Notes: a model not told the origin generated them from the letters alone. 64,000 nt of DNA from Azolla caroliniana (GCA_043228905.1 JBHGNT010000017.1:9610001-9674000), one strand, 5' to 3'. Shown: positions 1 to 10,832, counted from the stretch's first letter. Program-made: numbers and translations.

Positions 1-1
1 G

Positions 2-2239
2 GATCCAGCTAAAATCCAAACTGTACTAGAGTGGCAAATTCCACGGTCGGTACGAGATGTACAATGTTTTCTAGGTTTTGCTAACTTCTACCGTAAGTTT
101 ATACAGGATTACTCGAAGATTATTTTACCTCTCACACAACTCACGAAGAAGGGCCAAGCATTTCTTTGGTCCATAGAAGCAGATATGGCTTTTCGGCATC
201 TTAAGAAAGCCTTTACATCAGCACCGATTCTAGCTCATGTGGATACAAGCAAACCATTCATCATGGAGGCCGATGCATCAGATTTCGCCCTCGGTAGCAT
301 CCTTTCTCAACAAGGCGATAAAGAAGACTTGCATCCAGTGGCTTTCCATTTGCGCAAATTCGATGTCGCAGAAATCAACTACGAAATACATGACCAGGAG
401 TTATTAGCCATCATGGATTCATTTGTACAATGGAGGCATTTCTTAGAGGGCTCTCCACATCAGGTCATTGTCTTTAGCAATCATATAAATCTTGCTTATT
501 TTCAGAACGCTCGTGTACTAAATCGACGGCAAGCTGGGTGAGCGCAATTCCTCACCCGTTTCGACTTCAAAATCACATATCGACCGGGGAAGCAGCAAGG
601 AAAAGTAGATGCACTATCATGGCATTCATATCTTGCACCTCGTCTTGGTGACGCAACATTTGATAATCAAAAGCAAGTAATCTTGGGACCAACACGATTG
701 CACACGACGCGGATTTTTCACACCTCGATGGATTCACGGATTACCGATGACATACGTGCAACCTTGAAGACGGATAGTTTTGCTCAAGACATCCTGGCGC
801 ACATTGATACTTCTCGGGCATCCTGTTCTCAGTCTCAACAACCAGGTATTGACTACCGACAATTCGAATATCATGATGGATTGTTATTCTTTAAAAAGCG
901 CGTATATGTCCCCGATTGCTCCTGTCGTCTTCAAATCGTCCAACATTGTCACGACACCCATACGGCGGGACATTTCGGTAGTACTAAGACGTTGGAGCTA
1001 GTGCAGCGATCTTTTTGGTGGCCCCACATGCGCCGTTTTGTCGACGACTACGTTCAGACCTGTGGTGCTTGCTACCGAGCAAAGATGCCACGACACCATC
1101 CATATGGCTTGTTGGAACCTTTACCGATTCCAAGTAAGCCATGGCAATCTATTTGTCTTGATTTTATCACAGATCTGCCGGTCTCGAAGGGGTTCGATGC
1201 TATCCTAACCGTCGTCGATCGATATACGAAGATGGCACATTTTGTGCCATGTACTAAAGCCATCACTAGCGAGGAAACCGTTGCTCTTGTTATGCGTGAG
1301 GTATTTCGGCATCATGGCCTCCCAGACAGTATTATCAGTGATTGAGGCCCGCAATTTGTCTCCAAATTTTGGCAGCATCTCCTCAAGATGCTCAAGGTCT
1401 CCTGCAACCTCTCCTCCGGCTACCATCCTCCGACCGATGGACAGGCGGAACGAACAAACCAAACGCTGGAGCAATATCTCCGGTGTTTCCTGAGTTATCA
1501 ACAGGACGATTGGGCCGAGATTCTCCACTTTGCAGAGTTTGCGTATAATAATGTCATTCACTCCTCGACTCGGGTCTCCCCATTTTTCGCTTATACCGGT
1601 TTCCATCCTCGCTGGTCGGTGATCGACACTCCGGAGCTACCTACCAACCCTCGTGCCGAGGATCATTTGGAGAGGCTACGCAAGATCCAGATGGATCTCT
1701 CTACTCACCTTCGTCATGCTCAACACACACAGAAGACTTATGCGGATCGTCATCAGATTCTCTCCTCTTTTGCCATCGGAGATCGAGTATGGCTCTTACG
1801 TCGTCACATCAAGACTACTCGACCGTGCGACAAGTTGGATTATCGACGACTCGGTCCTTTCCGTATTACGGGGAAGATTAATGATGTCACCTTCCGCCTT
1901 GATCTCCCTCCGCAGCTTCAGATACATCCGGTTTTCCATTGTTCTCTTCTTGAACCTTATAAAGCAAACACCATTCCCGATCGTGTGACACCACCGCCGC
2001 CCCCGCGGGAGTTGGACGTCGGCCCGGAGTATGAAGTTGCTGTCATCCTCGATTGCAAACTTGTTCGCAACAAACTTTATTACTTGGTCAATTGGCTCGG
2101 TTATAGTCCGAGCGAACGTACTTCGGAACCCATCGAGCATGTTGCCAATGCACAAGATCTTCTTGCTGATTTCCACCGAAAGTATCCGGACAAACCCGGT
2201 CCGCAATTAGCGCCGACTCGTTCCACTCGTCGTCTTTAA
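2..2239 (+). pseudogene. pol: Element A: 3' part of Ty3/gypsy chromovirus pol (RT end, RNase H, integrase, chromodomain)
   Basis: One frame runs from the window edge to a TAA at 2237. In order it shows the end of the RT connection (QCFLGFANFYRKF), RNase H (EADASDFALGS and YEIHDQELLA), the integrase zinc region (H-H then CGACYRAK), the DDE core (LDFITDLP, then SD-stop-GPQF, then ERTNQTLEQY) and a C-terminal chromodomain (YYLVNWLGY). Two TGA stops break it: 539-541, where relatives have Trp, and 1343-1345, where relatives have Arg in SDRGPQF. Both fit transitions. In the chromodomain the Trp of the usual RTWEP motif is Ser, which would remove one aromatic-cage residue. The frame ends directly at the polypurine tract and LTR, as expected for a complete 3' end. 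Gag, protease and most of RT lie left of the window. Identification as a chromovirus is secure; the copy is dead. Confidence 0.93.
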
Positions 2240-2261
2240 GGGGGAGATAGTGTCATGATAT

Positions 2262-2326
2262 GGCAAGACTCGAACCCATGACCTTATGCTACATGGGTCG
2301 AGCTCTTACCATTAGACTATGAATTG
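2262..2326 (-). other. tRNA-like block with box A and box B, antisense in LTR of A
   Basis: Read on the minus strand there is a perfect box A (TAGTCTAATGG), then 32 bases, then box B GGTTCGAGTCT, one base off consensus. That is the normal A-to-B spacing of a tRNA gene. The cloverleaf itself is degenerate and I could not assign an anticodon, so this is not called as a functional tRNA. Confidence 0.75.
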
Positions 2327-2395
2327 TATTTTGTAGGATAATATTTTCATTTATGCTTTATCATAGAAAATTGATGTATATTCCAGATCTCTCTG

Positions 2396-2440
2396 GAACA
2401 TTCTAGAAGCTTCAAGATTATTCCTAAAAACACTATAAAA
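2396..2440 (+). promoter_or_regulatory. Heat-shock-element array plus TATA box in LTR of A
   Basis: GAA-CA-TTC-TA-GAA-GC-TTC (2396-2413) is four perfect alternating 5-bp HSE units. A TATAAAA box follows at 2434-2440. Position and spacing suit a heat-inducible RNA polymerase II promoter for the LTR. Activity is inferred. Confidence 0.75.
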
Positions 2441-2693
2441 GGAGGCACAAGGCATTGTTTTGAACCAAATTGGTTCAACGCCAGTCTTAAGCCTCTTAGC
2501 CGCTTGTACTTATCTTTTCACATAATATATTAGCTGCTGTGATCATCTCTCTCTCTCTCTCATTCTCGCTATCTCTCTCTCTCCTCTTCTCACTTCCTCT
2601 CTCGGGAATCTTACGCAGTCCCGTCCTCTTAGTACTAATATTACTGTTGTTCTTTAGTACTAATTCCATCTCTGCTTTAGTACTATTTCGGAC

Positions 2694-3425
2694 ATTAGCA
2701 GCATCCAGCTCGCGAAAAACCCCGTTTTCCACACACGGACCAAGCACATTGAGGTGCACTACCATTTCGTCCGTGAGCGTGTCCTTTCCGGTGAAGTCGA
2801 TCTTCAGTACGTTCCGACGGATCGGCAGACTGCCAACATCTTCACCAAGCCTCTTGGTCTGGACAAGTTGCGGCAATTCTCAGGTGCGCTCGGATTGCGT
2901 CACCTCGACGTGCCAAACTTGAGGGGGAGAATAGTCCCGAACGACCAAGCAAGGCAGCAGGAAAGGAGTGGAGACCGTGACACCGAGTCGGTTGACTCGG
3001 TTGTCAAGTTCGACTTCGGATTGGCTGAAGAAGCCGAGGGCGGACCCGCGGAAAAGTCCGGAAGCAGACAGAAGGTGAGCAACCGAAGGAGAGAGCCGAA
3101 GCCAACCACGCATGGGGAAGATGACGCCACCGAGGATGAGAGCGAAAACCGATCGGAGGTAGCCGAGTCGGTTCGGATGTTTGATTCAGATACGCTGAAT
3201 CAACCAAGGCCCAAGCGGAAGAAAAGGCAACAGGAGAAGCGTCAACACCGCAACAACAGAAGAGCTGATAAGGGCCACATGAGCAGACAAGCCGACCGGA
3301 AGGGTCGAAGCGCGCGGAGTCAAATAGGTCGTGGAGCGCGAGCGAGGCGTGAAGCCAGGAGGAACCGGAGCTGTGAGCCCGAAGATCCCGAAGAGCCTCA
3401 AGTTGAGCTTGAGGGGGAGTGTTGA
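2694..3425 (+). CDS. Copia-type RNase H C-terminus with a long arginine-rich extension (partial)
   Basis: The frame is open from the junction with the LTR of A. It begins with the classic end of a Ty1/copia polyprotein (TRTKHIEVHYHFVRE, then TKPLGLDKLRQF). Normal copia elements stop a few codons later, at the purine tract. Here the frame passes a first purine tract (GAGGGGGAGA, about 2921-2930) and continues about 165 residues of Arg/Lys/Glu-rich sequence without a stop, ending EGEC at a second purine tract next to the LTR. The extension has no recognised domain and looks disordered and basic. It may be a real nucleic-acid-binding tail or a spacer that happens to be open. The upstream part of the polyprotein is not in the window because element A landed in it. 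Confidence 0.7.
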   Translation: MSSIQLAKNPVFHTRTKHIEVHYHFVRERVLSGEVDLQYVPTDRQTANIFTKPLGLDKLRQFSGALGLRHLDVPNLRGRIVPNDQARQQERSGDRDTESVDSVVKFDFGLAEEAEGGPAEKSGSRQKVSNRRREPKPTTHGEDDATEDESENRSEVAESVRMFDSDTLNQPRPKRKKRQQEKRQHRNNRRADKGHMSRQADRKGRSARSQIGRGARARREARRNRSCEPEDPEEPQVELEGEC

Positions 3426-3884
3426 GAGACAAGCTCAACATCGGCCGGATCGGCTGAAGAAGCCGAGGACTGAATCGGTTGGGACCGATCGGTTAGGCCG
3501 AATGCATAAACCGGTACGCAGACCGGTGCGTAGGTAGGGCCGGATCGGTGCATAAACCGAGAGGCCGTTAGGAAAGATATTCCGTGAGGAATATATTTGG
3601 GAGTTAGTGTAGGAGCTCTTAATGAGCATTGAAGTACTGTCAGTACTTCGGTCAGTCCTTCTAGGACTTGTATAAAAGTGTTCATTGAACACACATATGT
3701 ATAGAGTGTGGTGAATAGAGATTTAGTTTTTGTTGAATATATTTTGTGTGTTTTTTCTCTCTCTCTCTCTCTCACTCTCTCTGTCTCTCCCGTGTATACT
3801 GCGTAAGCTGAAGCTCTCCATTGAACCTGAGTTTTATTCCTCCTATTCGGTCTTCACACTTGCTTCCGCACGTTACTTTCTACA
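3420..3884 (+). repeat. 3' LTR of the copia element (465 bp)
   Basis: It starts TGTTGAGAGACAAGCTCAAC after the GAGGGGGAG tract and ends CTTTCTACA. The first 20 bases can form a hairpin (GTTGAG with CTCAAC). A TATA box (TATAAAAG) is at about 3671 and a CT microsatellite follows in the transcribed part. A related but truncated LTR is at 8254-8420. Confidence 0.85.
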
Positions 3885-4267
3885 ATAGCCAAAATATCTG
3901 ATAGTGATAATAACAAGTGTGTTGATAAAAGGTATTTAGCTTTAAAAGTGGGTAATAGCTTTACTAACTCTAATAACTCTAATAGCTTTAATAGCTTTAA
4001 CAACTTTTATGGCATTTATAGCTTTTATAGCGAAAATACCTAATAGTGACCATAACAAATGTGTTGATAATAGGTATTTTGTTTTAAAATATTCTACTTG
4101 ATATTATGTTTTATCGTAGATTCAACTACCTATTATCATCCTATGGAGAATGTTCTTATCAAGTTATTATCTATCGCTTAGCTAAACAACCATTTACAAA
4201 TATTTGCCTCAATTCATATAATTTGGTAGAGGTTATTTTCTCATCCTGGCATGAAAACGTCACAACA
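3885..4267 (-). repeat. AT-rich probable 3' LTR of degenerate element C2
   Basis: There is no gene here. On the minus strand a purine tract (AGAGAGGGAGAA, plus 4268-4280) is followed by TGTTGTGACG at 4267, which would be the LTR start. The other end is cut at the copia LTR. Two direct repeats of about 58 bp (3891-3948 and 4033-4090) share the core GATAGTGA/ATAACAA.TGTGTTGATAA. The boundary is inferred from the purine tract only. Confidence 0.5.
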
Positions 4268-4277
4268 TTCTCCCTCT

Positions 4278-6292
4278 CTAGACCTGCACATCCTCCAGGA
4301 TGCGGCAACGAACATATCCTTCTTCAACTTCATGGATGTCATCTTCGTTGAGGAAGTTAGCGCTTTGATCTTCCCTTTTCTTGAATATCTTAATTCGCTT
4401 TCCTACAACTCCATCCATTTTAGTTGGGAAATAAGTTGCATTTTTATTGACTTGTCTAATGACATATGGTCTGAACCATCTTTTGGCGAACTTACGGGAA
4501 GAACTATGTTGGTTATCCAAGCTACTGTCATATACTATGACCCAATCACCTTCTTGGAGCTTTCTTGGTCGAAGGCGATGGGTTTTATCAAATCTTTCTT
4601 TGTTCCGTAGTCAACATTATTTCATCCTTTCTATAGCTATTTGAACATCTTCATCCCTTCTTTCTAGTTGTCTTATTCAAGAGAAGCAAATCTTCTCAAC
4701 TCATTTCATCTGACCATGGCAAGGCAACCCATCAAAATAATAATTGCTCTATTGGTGTAATTGGCTTGTGACGAAGTATCCATTCTGATGGCATAAAGCC
4801 AGTCACGGAACTGTGAGTAGTGCACTCAGCCCATAGTGCATACAGTAATAGATGAGGTCAGTTAGCCATCTTGCCATCAAAATCATTCACCCAAGCTTTT
4901 AGTATAGGGTCATGTCCACACTCAGCCTTCCCATTAGCTTCAGGGTTATATGTCGTTGTTAAGGACAGTCGAATTCCCATTCTTGAAAAAAATTGTTCAG
5001 CTTCTTCGTCCGAATCTAGTTCTCCTCTGTTTGCAACAATCTTCCCAATGCACCCGTACCATAATATCACATCTTCAAGAAGGAACTTACAAATAGCTAA
5101 AGTGGTTTTTTGGCATAGGGATTGGCCTTCCACTTTATTTGTCAAATCTTCTCTCACCAATACAAGATATCTCATTTGCCAAACCCCTACAGGCATCATT
5201 ACAATATCCACAACCCATTTATAATGTAGAGATAAAGAATAAGTAGGTTGCAACCCTTCACGATGCCGAATATTCGAATACATTTGGCAATTCTCACACG
5301 ATTGTACATTCCAGCCCACAAAAAATTCTCTTTTAATTTCGAGTAGGTGGCCCAAACTCCATGATGACTTGCCTATAAAGTATCATGAAATTCAAATATT
5401 AGTTTCTATTGCTCTTCCCTTTTTCCGACCACTCTTTGTGGAATCCCTTTCACAACTTTTGGATGTCTCCAAAGGTATCCCTCATGAAGAAAAAACTTAT
5501 AAGCTTTCTTTCTTATTTTATGAAATAGCTCCCTTGACCATGTTCCATCTTTCACATGAGTACTCAAGTATTTTCCAATTTGCAACATCTCCCCCTCGTA
5601 CTTAGATTCACGAAGAATAACATAAACACCCAAATCACATGCCCCCTTTAAGTTAAAATTTATGCAAAAGAAATCAAAACTCTCATCTTCTTCATCAGTC
5701 ATTACCATTGCATTTTTACCTTTAAACCTCGCTCTTGAGAGCATATCGGCAACTGGGTTATCCGCTCCTGCAATATGCTTGATTTCAAGACATAGTGATT
5801 TAATGTAAGCTATCCATCTAAGCATAGCTATATCAGATGTTTCACAACTTGAAATCATTCCTAGCAACATACGACAATATGTTTCAACCACAACTTCAGA
5901 ACCAATTAAGTATTCATGATCCATTTTAATAGTTGTTAACATACCCTAGAACTCTCTCTTAATCCGTGGGTAAGCTCTTTGGCGTTCTGTTAAGATTTTT
6001 GCACCAAATCGAACTGCATATCTTAACCCATCCTTCTCTTCTTGGCTAACAACCCAACCGATCTCGATTGGACTCGTATCTATAGTAACAATCATGGGGT
6101 GTTCACTATCATACCTAGCCTTCCGTAAAATAGGGGCCTTCAACAACATTTCCTTTAGTTGGCGAATTGCATCTAAATGTACATTAGTCCACAGGAAACT
6201 TGAATTCTTCTTAAGAAACCCATAAAGTGGATCAACCACATGGGCAAAATGTGGAATCCAAATTCGGTAAAACACACAAGCACCCAAAAACC
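4278..6292 (-). pseudogene. pol: Element C2: degenerate Ty3/gypsy pol related to element C (RT end, RNase H, integrase)
   Basis: Four minus-strand blocks (5946-6292, 5406-5942, 4858-5355, 4278-4520) match successive parts of element C's pol. They show the end of RT (FLGACVFYRIWIPHFAH), RNase H (VTIDTSPIEIGWV), the RNase H end (HIAGADNPVADMLSRARF), the integrase zinc region (CENCQMYSNIRHR), its DDE core (DIVMMP, NRGELDSDEEAEQFF, YNPEANGK) and the C-terminal tail (RKFAKRWFRPY, KRIKIFKKR). The frame shifts between blocks, and about 340 bp between 4521 and 4857 is integrase sequence littered with stops. The glutamate after NGK survives, but the aspartate of ADRGELD is replaced (ANRGELD). The RT start is missing because the LTR of element D begins at 6293. 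It is a dead, old copy. Confidence 0.88.
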
Positions 6293-6488
6293 TGTGCATC
6301 ATAACCAAGAATAAAAGATAGAGTGATGGAAGAAGGATATAAGGGAACACGAGAAGAAAGGAACGAAATGCTAAGAGAAGAATGGGTGTATTAAGATAGA
6401 GAAAGAAAGAGAATGGATACAAGATATGTAATGAGAGCTAAAGACTGGTGTTGATTCAGATTGATTTGAGAATACATGTATGCCCTTC

Positions 6489-6557
6489 TTTATAGGTTCC
6501 TATGGAATAGCTTAGAGATTTCTATAATGTTCTAGAATGTTCTAGGACATTCTAGAA
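6489..6557 (-). promoter_or_regulatory. Eight-unit heat-shock-element array and TATA box in LTR of D
   Basis: Units in a strict 5-bp register start at 6520: TTC, TAA, TTC, GAA, TTC, GGA, TTC, GAA. Six of the eight are perfect, including the run TTCTAGAATGTTC. On the minus strand a TATAAAG box (6489-6495) lies about 25 bp downstream. This matches the layout in the LTR of A. Confidence 0.78.
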
Positions 6558-6621
6558 TGATGTAGAGTTTTTACAATAATCAATCTAATACAAAAAGTAG
6601 CTTTTATCCTCTCATATGACA

Positions 6622-6695
6622 ATAAGCTATCTTAATGGTTGAGGTTTTCAATTATGGATTACAAGGTTCGAGGTTCAAGTCCGGGTGACGCCATG
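6622..6695 (+). other. tRNA-like block, antisense to LTR of D
   Basis: A box A-like TATCTTAATGG (one mismatch) is followed at tRNA spacing by a perfect box B, GGTTCAAGTCC (6672-6682). It lies just inside the 5' end of the minus-strand LTR and reads outward from it. Confidence 0.7.
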
Positions 6696-6726
6696 ATGGT
6701 CATGTGTTCATGACACTATCCCTCCT

Positions 6727-8246
6727 TCAAGAATGCTGAGTGGAAGCTGGCGTTAACATTGTAGGGTCGGGTTTGTTTGGATAGTGGTGATGGAAGTCGT
6801 CGACAAGAGCTTGAGCATTACAAATGTTATCGACAGGTTCCCAAGTGCGATCACTCGTAGGATAGCCAAGCCAATCAACTAGATAATAAAGCTTATTGCG
6901 CACAATCTTAGAATTGAGAATAGTAGTTGCCTCGTATTCGGGGCCGTCAACCATTTGGACAGAATCTTAGAATTGAGAATAGTAGTTGCCTCGTATTCGG
7001 GGCCGTCAACCATTTGGACAGAAGGTGGTGGTGGTATGACACGATTAGGAATTAAAGAGGTGCAGCAAGGTTCCAAAAGAGAGCTATGAAAGACTGGGTG
7101 AAGCTTCATATGTGCGGGAAGGTTAAGACGAAATGTTGCATCATTAATCCGCATTGTGATGACAAAAGGACCTAAGCGTTGATAATCGAGCTTAGCATAC
7201 GGGCAGGTAGTTTTGATGTAATGATGAAGCAACCATACTCGGTCACCAACCTTGAAAGCAGACTTAAGACGATGCCAATCGGCATTGGTCTTATGGTGTG
7301 CTTGCACATTTTAAAGATGTGAAGACAACTCAAACTGGATTTGTTGTAGTCGGTGGAGGTGATGCGCCGCACTAGGGTTTCGTGACACCTTAGGGAGATC
7401 CAGGATACACCATTGAGGGTGGTTGCCAGTGTACGCAAAGAAAGGTGTAACTTTGGTAGAAGAGTGTACCATGTTATTGTATGCAAACTCGGCAAGATAT
7501 AAAATATTGATGCAATCATCTTGTTGATAACTAATAAAGCATCGAAGATATTGCTCGAGTGTTTGATTTGTGTGCTCTGTTTGTCCGTCAATTTGTGGAT
7601 GATAAGCCAAAGAGAGTTTGTAAGAGATTTTGAGGCTTGCCTATAGGTGCTTCCAAAAGTGTGAGATAAATTGAGGACCTCGATCGCTAATAATATCATT
7701 TGGGTGACCATGATGGCAAAACACCTCACACATAATGAGATCTGCAGTTTCTTCACTACTAATGGTCTTTACACACGGTACAAAATGTGCCATCTTTGTG
7801 AACTGATCCACTACTGTTAAAATGCTATCAAAGCCTTTGGAAGGTGGCAGATCCGTAATGAAATCCATAGAAATATGCTGGGAGGTGGTAATGGTTGTAG
7901 TAAGCCAAAAGGATGATGTTTGGGTATTTTGGCGTGACAACAGGTGTCACATGTGTGAACGTAATCTTCAACAAATTTTTGCATGTGAGGCCACCAGAAC
8001 GAACATTTCACCAGCTCAATGCTCTTGGCAATACCAAAATGTCCAGCCATGGGGGCATCATGACAATGTTCTAACACTTGAAGTCGAGGTGATCCGTTAG
8101 GGGCATAAAGGAGATTCTTGTAGAAGAGTAAGCCATCATGCCGCTTGAAATCCTGATAATGTTGAGATGACCCTTGCAATGTGGAGCAAGACACATGACT
8201 TGAACCAATGTGGGCTAAGACATCCTTAGCGAAATCATTAACACGT
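6727..8246 (-). pseudogene. pol: Element D: Ty3 chromovirus integrase and chromodomain
   Basis: Minus-strand blocks show the integrase zinc region (H-H and CDTCCHAK), the catalytic core ([14 protein letters not shown], then SDRGPQF, then a Glu in HTNQTLEQY), the C-terminal barrel (DRVWLLHHYIKTT) and a chromodomain with an intact RTWEP motif, ending just before the purine tract. Frameshifts separate the blocks. One is a 59-bp tandem duplication at the integrase-chromodomain join. RT, RNase H, protease and gag are absent because the element ends abruptly near 8246 against a copia LTR fragment. It is close to A at protein level. Confidence 0.9.
6903..7021. repeat. 59-bp tandem duplication in element D
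   Basis: The stretch beginning AATCTTAGAATTGAG at 6904 is repeated exactly at 6963. As 59 is not a multiple of 3 it shifts the frame just before the chromodomain. Confidence 0.9.
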
Positions 8247-8253
8247 TGTATGT

Positions 8254-8420
8254 ACAGAGTGGTTTTATTATTTTTTAATCAATGTTTACGTTTTGCTCTC
8301 TCTGTCTCTCCCATGTATACTCTCTGTGTATTAACCTCCTCCATTAAACCTTCATCTTATTCTCTGTTGCTATCCGGCTGAGCCGGTTCTATCTAACGCT
8401 TCTGCACGTTAACATTCACA
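8254..8420 (+). repeat. 3' end of a copia LTR (fragment)
   Basis: It resembles the last third of the LTR at 3420-3884: GTATAGAGTG-like start, CT-rich stretch, TCTCTCCCRTGTATACT, and an end CTTCTGCACGTTAACATTCACA. The left part is lost at the junction with D. The right end abuts minus-strand copia protease sequence, so it is probably a remnant of a solo LTR inserted in element F. Confidence 0.65.
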
Positions 8421-9640
8421 GATTCCTTTTCAGATCAGGTACATGACAAACTCGATGCAGGGTTATTGTGTTGCCATTTGGCAATCGGATGGGAACCTCT
8501 CCGGTCCCTGCAATTCTAAACTCCTGTCCGTTGCCTAGACAGATTGTACCGTTGGCGTCGGCTGAATAGTCCAAAAACCATTCAATGTTGGGGGTCACAT
8601 GGAATGTGGCACCGGAATCCAATAGCTACGTGTGTGCATCCCTGAGGACTTCTCCGATCATTGAATCCTCTAAGGAGAGAACTTCTCATTATCGGGAGTC
8701 AGCAACGTTGATTTGGTTGCCGACTAGAGAGTGGTCCGAGTCGGGTCATTCTCGATTCCGCTCGAATCACAGACCACTCTCTTTCCTCTTGATTCACCAG
8801 CAGTCACAAACATTGTCACTAGTTTTTCTGTAGTGTGTGCAGAATTCGCCTGATTGGCCCGTTGTCGACTTCGACCGCTATCTGTCTCCCCTCAATTTTG
8901 ATCGGTTGGTATTTTGACCGGTTCTATCGGCATGTTCTCTCGTACGACTCTGTCGGTTGAACGACTCAGTGGAGTGATGGGCTTCTGTTGATTCATCGAT
9001 GGTAAGTCCCATCGATTTTCGCCGAATGTCCTCGGTGAGGACTCGGCCGATCGTCTCATGTAGATTTAGGATCAGTCGACTATTGGCATATGTCGTACCG
9101 AATACTTCCCAACTCGTCGGCAAGCTCGATAGGAGGGCAAGGGCTTTCACTTCTTCTTCGAAGTTGATCCCTTGTGAGGAGAGTTCTAACAACACCCGGC
9201 TGAAGGTGTGTATGTGGGAGGTAGCCAGATCGGTCTCTCTCATCGTCATGTTGAACAATTGTTTCATCAAAATCAGTTTTGAAGATGAGGACTTGTTCTC
9301 ATACACGGCTTGTAGTTTCTCCCATAGTGAGAACGTTGTCGTCTCTTTTGCCATTCTGAAGTAGACATTGTCGACTAGGTGCATTCGAATGGTGGAGCGT
9401 GCGATTTCGTCCGTTGATCTACACTCATCGGCTGACATTGAAGCAAGCTTTTCAGAGTGTCAAATGGCCTCGACTTGTCTTCGAATAATCAGTATGTCCT
9501 GCATCATCTCCTTCCATAGGGCAAAGTTTTTGCCTTTGAATTTTCAGATCTCAACTCCTGTACCGGATGTTGATGCCATGATTCTTTCGGAAGTGAGATT
9601 TACTAACCTAGTCTTTTCTTTCAGCCTTTTCTATTGTCTG
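8421..9640 (-). pseudogene. gag: Element F: Ty1/copia gag and protease start
   Basis: On the minus strand 8878-9580 encodes a copia gag (RMHLVDNVYFRMAKETTTFS, LWEKLQAVYENKS, LSSLPTSWEVF), a UBN2-type gag fold. 8421-8622 encodes an aspartic protease start with the active site DSGATFHVTP. The part between (8623-8877) carries stops and should hold the zinc knuckle. A primer-binding site follows upstream at 9660. Integrase and RT are missing to the left, where an LTR fragment begins. Confidence 0.8.
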
Positions 9641-9659
9641 TTGCCGCCGAGCAGCAGAT

Positions 9660-9673
9660 CGCTCTGATACCAA
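9660..9673 (-). other. Primer-binding site of element F
   Basis: On the minus strand TGGTATCAGAGC follows the LTR end by two bases. This is the usual plant copia site complementary to the 3' end of initiator tRNA-Met. Confidence 0.85.
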
Positions 9674-9674
9674 G

Positions 9675-9871
9675 TGAAGCATAAGTGTATGCGGAAACGT
9701 ATGAGGATCTATCTCAGTTCGTACTCAGAAAACAACACAGAAAGAGAAGCAAAGATATACATAGATTGAAGCTTTAATGGAATCTCTATTACATTCTGTA
9801 TCTAACTCTCTCAGAGACTCAATATCCAATATATGGTCAATATATGGAGAGAGTAGGCCTTTTATGTCAAC
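9675..9871 (-). repeat. Short 5' LTR of element F (197 bp)
   Basis: The minus-strand sequence starts TGTTGACATAAAAGG and ends TATGCTTCA, directly before the primer-binding site. At 197 bp it is short for a copia LTR. The start is placed by the TGTTG motif and by the change to integrase coding sequence at 9872. Confidence 0.6.
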
Positions 9872-10390
9872 ACGAGACCCCGGTCGTATCGTTCCATTTC
9901 TATGCATCCACATGGAATACCGCGACACCGTCTTATGCACAGCCGACTCGTTGAACACAATGTCCGAACTTCGGACAATTTGTCTGTTCTCGGGGTTCCA
10001 TAGTCGGTATCTGATCTCGCCATCTGGTCCATAGCCGAGGAAAGTACATTTCCTAGACCTTGGTTCAAGTTTGTGGTGGTCGTCTTTCGGTATGAAGGCA
10101 TACGCCTCATGTCCGAAAATCCTCAGCTTGTCATAATTCGGCTTGTTTCTAGTACATCATTCCTAAGTTGCTTGAAGTCCTAGAGGCCTACTCGGCAACA
10201 TATTGATTATGTGTATTGTTGTAAGTAGGGCCTCTACCCAAAAGCAATATCACAATCCGGAGTGTTGGAGCATAGCAATGATTCGTTCTTGTATCGTCTG
10301 ATTCATCCGTTCTGCTCCGGACTATATGGTGTTGTATATTCACATAAAATGCCGCTCTATCAACAAAATCTAACAAATTCCTCTGACTTA
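9872..10390 (-). pseudogene. Copia integrase C-terminal fragment
   Basis: Minus-strand sequence encodes ERMNQTIQERIIAMLQHSGL, then NMLPSRPLGL, then HKLEPRSRKCTFLGYGPDG. This is the end of the copia integrase core and its C-terminal domain, close to element G (59000-59330). It lies upstream of the LTR of F, so F probably inserted into this relative. It is stopped by TGA and frameshifts. Confidence 0.8.
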
Positions 10391-10400
10391 TACTCTATTT

Positions 10401-10795
10401 CATAGACATATACCATGGAGGAAGGTGGGGATTGAACCCAACACCTGATGGTCTCTATTGGGAAACCCTACCAATTTAGCTACATATACATCCTTGTACC
10501 AAATCCAACTTCATGTAGTGTAGTTTGAACATTGGAAGTTCCTAGCTTTCATGTATCCTTATTTCTAGCTTGCACATATTCTCATGCATTCTCTATTGCA
10601 TGCATCCTCATGCATACTCTATTTCTAGTTGGCTTACATAGCCCTACCTTCTTGTATAAATACTCAGGTGCACTTGATTCTAATCAAGGTGAACAACACC
10701 AGTTACGGATTCTAAAAGTTGATTTATTGTTCTTTTCCTCTCTCTTGTTTTCTATTCTTGTCTTCGCTCTACTCGATTATACTTGTCCGTGATAG
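10401..10795 (+). repeat. 5' LTR of element I (ends approximate)
   Basis: The first 130 bases match the LTR that follows element I's chromodomain at 24195. The start here is damaged (TTTCATAGAC for TGTCATAGAC). A TATAAATA box is near 10655. The gag leader starts within the next 40 bases. The 3' boundary is a guess. Confidence 0.65.
10418..10490 (-). other. tRNA-like block, antisense in 5' LTR of I
   Basis: On the minus strand a perfect box A (TAGCTAAATTGG) and a perfect box B (GGTTCAATCCC) occur at tRNA-gene spacing, in the same place and orientation as in the other Ty3 LTRs. Confidence 0.75.
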
Positions 10796-10832
10796 TTTGT
10801 TCACCAGCTCCATCAACAACCTAAACCAAGTC

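Larger units (their letters stand above)
2251..2694 (+). repeat. 3' LTR of element A (444 bp)
   Basis: It starts TGTCATGATATGG right after the purine tract GGGGGAGA and ends TTTCGGACA. It is closely related to the solo LTR at 12854-13270, which fixes both ends. It carries an antisense tRNA-like block, a heat-shock-element array, a TATA box and a CT-rich stretch near its 3' end. The DNA that follows is the inside of a copia RNase H gene, so A was inserted into that copia element. Confidence 0.9.
6293..6715 (-). repeat. LTR of element D (about 423 bp)
   Basis: On the minus strand it starts TGTCATGAACACATGACC just after a purine-rich tract and ends GATGCACA where the C2 RT sequence stops. It contains an antisense tRNA-like block, an HSE array and a TATA box. 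The inner end is placed by the jump to C2 coding sequence, so it may be off by a few bases. Confidence 0.8.

Noticed and set aside
2262-2326. A functional tRNA gene
   Set aside because: Box A and box B are good, but I could not draw acceptor and anticodon stems, and the block belongs to an LTR present in several copies.
2540-2620. CT-rich runs as promoter elements
   Set aside because: They lie downstream of the TATA box in the transcribed LTR part and vary between copies. There is no basis for a regulatory call.
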